This document shows positions 61,730 through 64,000 of a DNA stretch of 64,000 nt, piece by piece. The translations under genes and the position numbers were made by a program. The notes below the pieces were generated by a model, which saw only the letters and a list, made by a program, of their open reading frames with translations, ran no database searches and was not told the origin of the DNA. The stretch is from NCBI GenBank assembly GCA_977006965.1, contig OZ345356.1, positions 2,852,001 to 2,916,000 on the forward strand, in the 5' to 3' direction. Numbering within the stretch: the stretch's first letter is position 1; the number at the start of each line of letters is the position of its first letter. The stretch comes from Phymatolithon calcareum. Taxonomy: Eukaryota > Rhodophyta > Florideophyceae > Hapalidiales.

Positions 61730-62570
61730 ATGGAAGACGACGACTATGTGTCGTCCAACGACTTCGCTGCTCTCGGGGCTGGGATTCTGGGGAGAACGCC
61801 CGGCCTCAGTGTTGTTCACGCGAATCGGCGCTTTCGCGCATTATTCGGCGCAAGTACAAGTGTTTGCAGTTTGTTGTGGTCCCTTCTCTGTGGCTTGCGG
61901 CCGCTACAGAGCAAGCCTGTGCACATGCTCTGGGCTTTGATGTTTCTGAAGGTCTATGTCACTGAGCACGTCCACGCCGCCCTTGCTGGCGTGGACAAAA
62001 TGACATACAGAAAATGGCAATGGAAGTTTGTACAACTGTTAAGTTCATTAAAATTGGTTAGTTTTATAACAATTTTCTTCTTCTTCTGCGTAATCTCATT
62101 CTAAAAATAAATTTTTAAAGACTTCCTTTGCAGATCGTCTGCTTGACGAGCCCGTAGAAGGGTGCTTTATTTCTGTAGATGGGACAGATTGCTCTATACA
62201 AGAACCCTCTCCTTTCCATGCATGCTGGTACAGCCATAAGTCGAATGGACCTGGGGTGCGCTAGAAAATTGCCGTCTCTGTAGAGACGACTAAAATAGTT
62301 TTGGCAAATGGACCATGGCCCTGTGGGGCCTTCAGTGATATTCGCATCTTCCGCGGCGGGCTAAAATCGATGCTCAAGTTCGATGAGTTCCCCATAGGCG
62401 ATAGCGGCTACACAGATACACGGTGCGTGCAGCCCCCTGGGACGCAACATCCAATGCATGTTACATTGGCGAGGATTCGGGCGCGACACGAAATCGTGAA
62501 CAAACGATTGAAACAATTTAGTGTGCTCAAACAACGATTTCGACATGATATCGCGCGGCACGGCGATTGA
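61730..62570 (+). pseudogene. Harbinger-type transposase III with nonsense codon
   Basis: Exon 1 is 61730-62060 (ATG in MEDDDYVSSNDF) and exon 2 is 62134-62570, with the intron starting GTTTTA and ending TTTGCAG. Phase-1 splicing gives LKLVNRLLDEPVEGCF. The DDE core has the first Asp in FISVDGTDC, then EPSPFHACWYSHKSNGPGVR, then a TAG at 62262-62264 where relatives have Tyr, then KIAVSV..IVLANGPWPCGAFSDIRIF (second Asp), GDSGYTD and the Glu in RHEIVNKRLKQF. Apart from the TAG the protein is complete. It is divergent from the two-exon gene at 59779-60760. Probably a recently inactivated copy. An alternative GTTAGT donor 4 bp upstream would not keep the frame. Confidence 0.65.
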
Positions 62571-64000
62571 TTATTTGCTCTGCTTAGCATTACTCATTTA
62601 ATGTTACAAGAGGAACCGTTGTTTAGTGTTGATTTTTGAATAAATTTCAAATCATTGAGAAGTCTCGTCCAGGATTCTTTTTACAGTTGGAAATTGGCCA
62701 GTGAGGCAAAATGATTGGTTTAAGCATTGTCTTGACTTGATTGAAAATATTTAGAATTCCCCGTATCTCCCAGATTGGTTCTAAAAAATTCGTAAGATCC
62801 TGGGAGCTCTTTCTCTGAAAATCAGTGCAGTGCGCTTGTCACACTGCCTAAACAAATACACATCCTATTATGATTGCTCCGGATTGCATGGCCCAGCAAT
62901 GACTTTGATGAAATGCTCAAGAATGATGCAAGACGAAATCGTGTCCAAATATGGAAGCAACCGTCTAATATGTTCAGTGCTTGCTTCCGCGCACTGTAAT
63001 CGTATTATGATTCAAAGTCAAATGTTCAAACCGGGGAATGTGAAAATCGCATGCTCCATACACCTGGGTTAACGTTGGAATAAACTATTCTCTGAAATAT
63101 GTATGTCATCATCAAGGAAATCTATGATACAGTATGCACTGTGTGCGGAGAACGAAAAGAGCGAGGGTGGTGCATTTCTGTCGTCGGTGACCCACGCGGG
63201 TGCCTCGCACGGCGCTGCAGCGTGTACAATCAGGCGGCGGGAATGGCAGTGCGATAGAAGGGATGGAGAGGTAGGTGATAGGAGAGAAAAAAAGGTTATG
63301 TGTAGTAGGTGATCCGGCCAATGCCTTCAAGGTGAGAGTGCACTCCGGCCGACACCCTTGCTGTAGACAATTAACTTGCAGTTTACTGATCTTAAAACAT
63401 TCTACCCGAAAGGACAAAGAAAAGAAACGAGGTGCACCTTATAAAATACCATGCACCACAGGAGCTCGCTGGCCTCTCGCGGGGACAGCGAGTGTAAGCC
63501 CATGTTGCATCCTATCATAATGGCTGCAGGCTGATACTCCCTCCAATGGGACGTCCTGTGGTGGCACATGTAGCCGTTACTGGATGCACAAAAAAGACTA
63601 TATAAATGTAACAGACAGAACAAAAAAAGGCGGGCGCCCAAATTATGAAAAGGAGAAAAACATTAGCCGAGCCCGGAGAGTGCACTGGCAACTTACCTGG
63701 CACTCCGGACGGGCCCGGCTCAACCAAACAGGAGCGATGGCACGGCTTCGCGGCGGTGGGCGCATGCGCCCGCAAAGGGCAACACGGAAGCTCGCACCTG
63801 TCCCCGGCTATTGTGTGGCCGGGGAAAAACGAAATGATGGAAGCGGCGGCGGCGGCTGTGCGACAACGCACGCACGAGAAATGACACAGAAACCTTCGGC
63901 CGCCCCGCGCTGGGGCGGCGCCGCAGATGAGCATGATGCACAGCTCGGCGCTTTGGGCGCCGACAAAGGAAAATAGACGCCAGTGCCCCCGCGCGGGGCA
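62571..64000. other. No recognised gene to window end
   Basis: Short frames on both strands, without domains. 62790-62815 contains CTGGGAGCTCTTTCTC, also found in similar form at 54022-54042. 63640-64000 is GC-rich and open on both strands, but I see no tRNA, rRNA or protein signature. Confidence 0.45.

Noticed and set aside
1-64000. tRNA and rRNA genes
   Set aside because: I looked for GGTTCRANNCC-type T-arms on both strands and for conserved rRNA words and found none convincing.

Overview
This is a eukaryotic nuclear window dominated by transposons. Genes are intron-poor, with a few short GT-AG introns of about 65-120 bp. Recognisable single-copy-type genes are a germin-like cupin, a nucleotide-sugar dehydrogenase relic, a double-RING protein, three C2H2 zinc-finger genes and an NB-ARC protein with 11 WD40 repeats. 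I favour a florideophyte red alga of the Chondrus crispus type. An oomycete or other protist cannot be excluded from sequence alone.

Layout. At 1-2480 lies a decayed LRR-like repeat carrying a 1.3 kb non-autonomous hAT element with an 8-bp target-site duplication (TSD). At 4063-5841 there is a Cys-rich reading frame of unknown function. At 6992-8949 a dehydrogenase pseudogene sits beside an intact germin-like gene. A second, full-length but broken hAT element occupies 9293-11675. Tandem duplications and an AT-rich stretch follow, then a Crypton-like tyrosine recombinase relic (15880-17124). At 18378-21781 three related three-finger C2H2 genes each carry one lesion. At 22280-23548 there are three minisatellites and a near-perfect long inverted repeat, directly upstream of an intact double-RING gene (23711-24556). 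At 25484-26400 lies an inverted second copy of the LRR-like repeat.

The right half is organised around an NLR-type gene on the minus strand (28940-32965), whose frame is interrupted by one stop near each end. Its ~480-bp upstream unit is tandemly duplicated. An intact PIF/Harbinger element (33452-37245, 37-bp perfect TIRs, ACT TSD) sits exactly at the junction of the two copies. The second copy is split by a 21.4-kb insertion (37364-58770) flanked by a perfect 10-bp duplication. That insertion holds a three-gene CACTA/Plavaka-like set (40555-49242), a second Harbinger-type element (51164-54036) and a broken hAT transposase (54613-56377). It is either one giant cargo-bearing element or a small Mutator-like element filled by nested insertions.

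Beyond it, 59779-62570 holds a divergent pair: an unknown two-exon gene and a third Harbinger-type transposase with one nonsense codon. The last 1.4 kb shows nothing I can identify. Overall, transposon gene pairs (transposase plus DNA-binding partner) are largely intact, whereas host-type genes often carry exactly one or two disabling changes.
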